A stretch of DNA of 50,943 bases, from positions 1 through 50,943 of the forward strand of contig DAOTXN010000173.1 of NCBI GenBank assembly GCA_034435435.1, written 5' to 3'. This document shows positions 50,021-50,943 of the stretch, piece by piece. The stretch comes from DAOTXN01 sp034435435. Lineage in GTDB: Bacteria; Chloroflexota; Anaerolineae; S140-20. The notes under the pieces were generated by a model. That model was not told the origin of the DNA. It searched no databases and worked only from the letters and a program-made list of their open reading frames with translations. The translations under genes and the position numbers were made by a program. Positions within the stretch are counted from its first letter, which is position 1. Each line of letters opens with the position of its first letter.

Positions 50021-50943
50021 TCAATCCAGTGGACTGCGCACCGCCAGGCCGCCGCGCTGGAGGACGTGGGTGTAGATCATGGTCGTTTTCACGTCCTTGT
50101 GGCCCAACAACTCTTGCACGGTACGAATGTCATAGTGATTTTCCAGGAGATGCGTAGCAAACGAATGCCGAAAGGTGTGAGGACCGACGGGCTTGGGGAT
50201 GCCGGCCCGGCGGGCGGCTTTGCGGATGGCCTTTTGCAAGCCGCTTTCGTCGAGGTGGTGGCGGCGCACGACGCCGCTGCGCGGATCCACGGACAGTCGG
50301 TTTGCTGGAAAGACGTACTGCCAGATCCATTCGCGCTCCGCGTGGGGATATTTACGCTCCAGGGCGTAGGGCAGGTACGCCGCGCCGTGGCCTTGGGCCA
50401 GGTCTTCTTCGTGCGTCCGTTTTACGATCCGCAAATGGTCCTGGAGGGGGACGACGAGGCTGTCGGGCAGGATCGTCACCCGATCCTGTTCGCCTTTCCC
50501 GTCGCGGACGGTGACGGTGCGGTAGTCGAAATCCAGGTCTTTCACCCGTAACCGCAGGCACTCCATCAGCCGCAGGCCAGAGCCATAGAGCAGCCTGGCC
50601 ATCAGCAGGTTCACGCCCGAGAGATGGTCGAAGACGTGGCGGACCTCGTACTTGGTCAGGACAGTGGGCAGGCGTTTCGGCCTCTTGGCGTGCAAGGCGT
50701 TCACCGGGCCCAGGTCTTTTTTCAACACCTCGCGGTAGAGGAAGAGCAGGGCATGGAGGGCCTGATTTTGGGTAGAAGCGGCGACGTTATCCTTCACCGC
50801 GAGATGAGTAAGGAACGTCTCGATTTCAGGTGCGCCCATCTCCGCCGGGTGGCGCTTGTTGTGAAAGAGGATATAGCGCGTGATCCAGCCCACGTAGGCC
50901 TGCTCGGTGCGGATGGAATAGTGTTTGAGGCGCAGGGTGTCGC
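50021..50943 (-). CDS. Integron-type tyrosine recombinase, 5' end beyond the window
   Basis: At least 307 aa; the frame continues to the window edge (DTLRLKHYSIRTEQAYVGWITRY), so the true start is outside. An N-terminal SAM-like domain (HYSIRTEQAYVGWI, FLTHLAVKDNVAASTQNQALHAL) is followed by the catalytic domain with Arg (LLYGSGLRLMECLRL), Lys (VRDGKGEQDR), the HTFRHSFATHLL box, GHKDVKTTMIYTHV (His and nucleophilic Tyr) and the ending GGLAVRSPLD, the pattern of integron integrases. The insert YPHAEREWIWQYVFPANRL is the integron-specific region. No attC-like cassettes are seen to its 3' side; any attI site would be beyond the edge. Confidence 0.9.
   Translation of the reverse strand, partial: DTLRLKHYSIRTEQAYVGWITRYILFHNKRHPAEMGAPEIETFLTHLAVKDNVAASTQNQALHALLFLYREVLKKDLGPVNALHAKRPKRLPTVLTKYEVRHVFDHLSGVNLLMARLLYGSGLRLMECLRLRVKDLDFDYRTVTVRDGKGEQDRVTILPDSLVVPLQDHLRIVKRTHEEDLAQGHGAAYLPYALERKYPHAEREWIWQYVFPANRLSVDPRSGVVRRHHLDESGLQKAIRKAARRAGIPKPVGPHTFRHSFATHLLENHYDIRTVQELLGHKDVKTTMIYTHVLQRGGLAVRSPLD

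Overview
The window looks like about 51 kb of chromosome from a GC-rich anaerobic bacterium, most likely a member of the Chloroflexota (Anaerolineae-like). This is inferred from gene content and style: a sigma factor paired with a membrane protein that has a Thr/Pro-rich tail, KaiB/KaiC-type proteins embedded in histidine-kinase genes, a tungsten-type aldehyde oxidoreductase, HdrABC-MvhD with formate dehydrogenase, and many short palindromic repeats. No rRNA or tRNA gene was recognised and no marker gene fixes the taxonomy.

Layout. 1-2.9 kb: ECF-type sigma factor, its putative membrane partner and a small anchored protein. 2.9-14.0 kb: a block of minus-strand signalling genes, namely two large PAS histidine kinases, a kinase with an extracellular solute-binding sensor, three receiver-domain proteins, and KaiB/KaiC homologues. 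14.0-16.6 kb: ADP-ribosylglycohydrolase, a DUF309 protein and a Bcp peroxiredoxin. 16.7-21.4 kb: UvrD-like helicase, Fe-S PD-(D/E)XK nuclease and a CHAT-EAD protein. 21.4-28.4 kb: aldehyde ferredoxin oxidoreductase behind a terminator-bearing leader, aspS behind a leader-peptide attenuator, a 6S-like RNA, an MBL-fold hydrolase and an AAA ATPase. 28.5-42.6 kb: formate metabolism. A Tat-exported selenocysteine formate dehydrogenase with Fe-S and NrfD-type subunits is followed by a Doc toxin-antitoxin pair, fdhE, then hdrCBA-mvhD-frhB-like and a cytoplasmic selenocysteine FdhA. 42.6-48.4 kb: a NarX/NarL-type two-component system interleaved with small paralogous one-helix membrane proteins, a sulfate-binding-type lipoprotein and a formate/nitrite channel. 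48.4-50 kb: three exported selenocysteine redox proteins. 50-50.9 kb: the 3' part of an integron-type integrase.

Six genes are interrupted by one in-frame TGA each (29402, 37773, 40928, 48756, 49239, 49724). In every case the TGA sits where the family has a catalytic or cluster-ligand Cys/Sec, and a hairpin follows within about 45 nt. These are therefore annotated as continuous selenoprotein genes, not as broken genes. In the two tandem thioredoxin-like genes the hairpins are at identical spacing and differ by a compensatory base-pair change.

How the parts fit. Formate enters through the FNT channel, or is oxidised outside the membrane by the Tat-type enzyme. The cytoplasmic FdhA sits next to HdrABC-MvhD, which suggests a flavin-based electron-bifurcating formate:heterodisulfide-reductase-like complex. 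The two-component system sits among three promoters that share one about 65-bp module; they drive the small membrane proteins and the oxyanion-binding lipoprotein. The selenoperoxiredoxin has no resolving cysteine and is followed by two UxxC thioredoxin-like proteins, which suggests a dedicated extracytoplasmic selenol relay. Small mobile repeats (a CTAG-flanked element in three copies, a 79-bp element with a 9-bp target duplication, a 31-bp palindrome in two copies, and a hairpin family in four copies) punctuate the modules, and several supply stop codons or C-terminal residues to adjacent genes.
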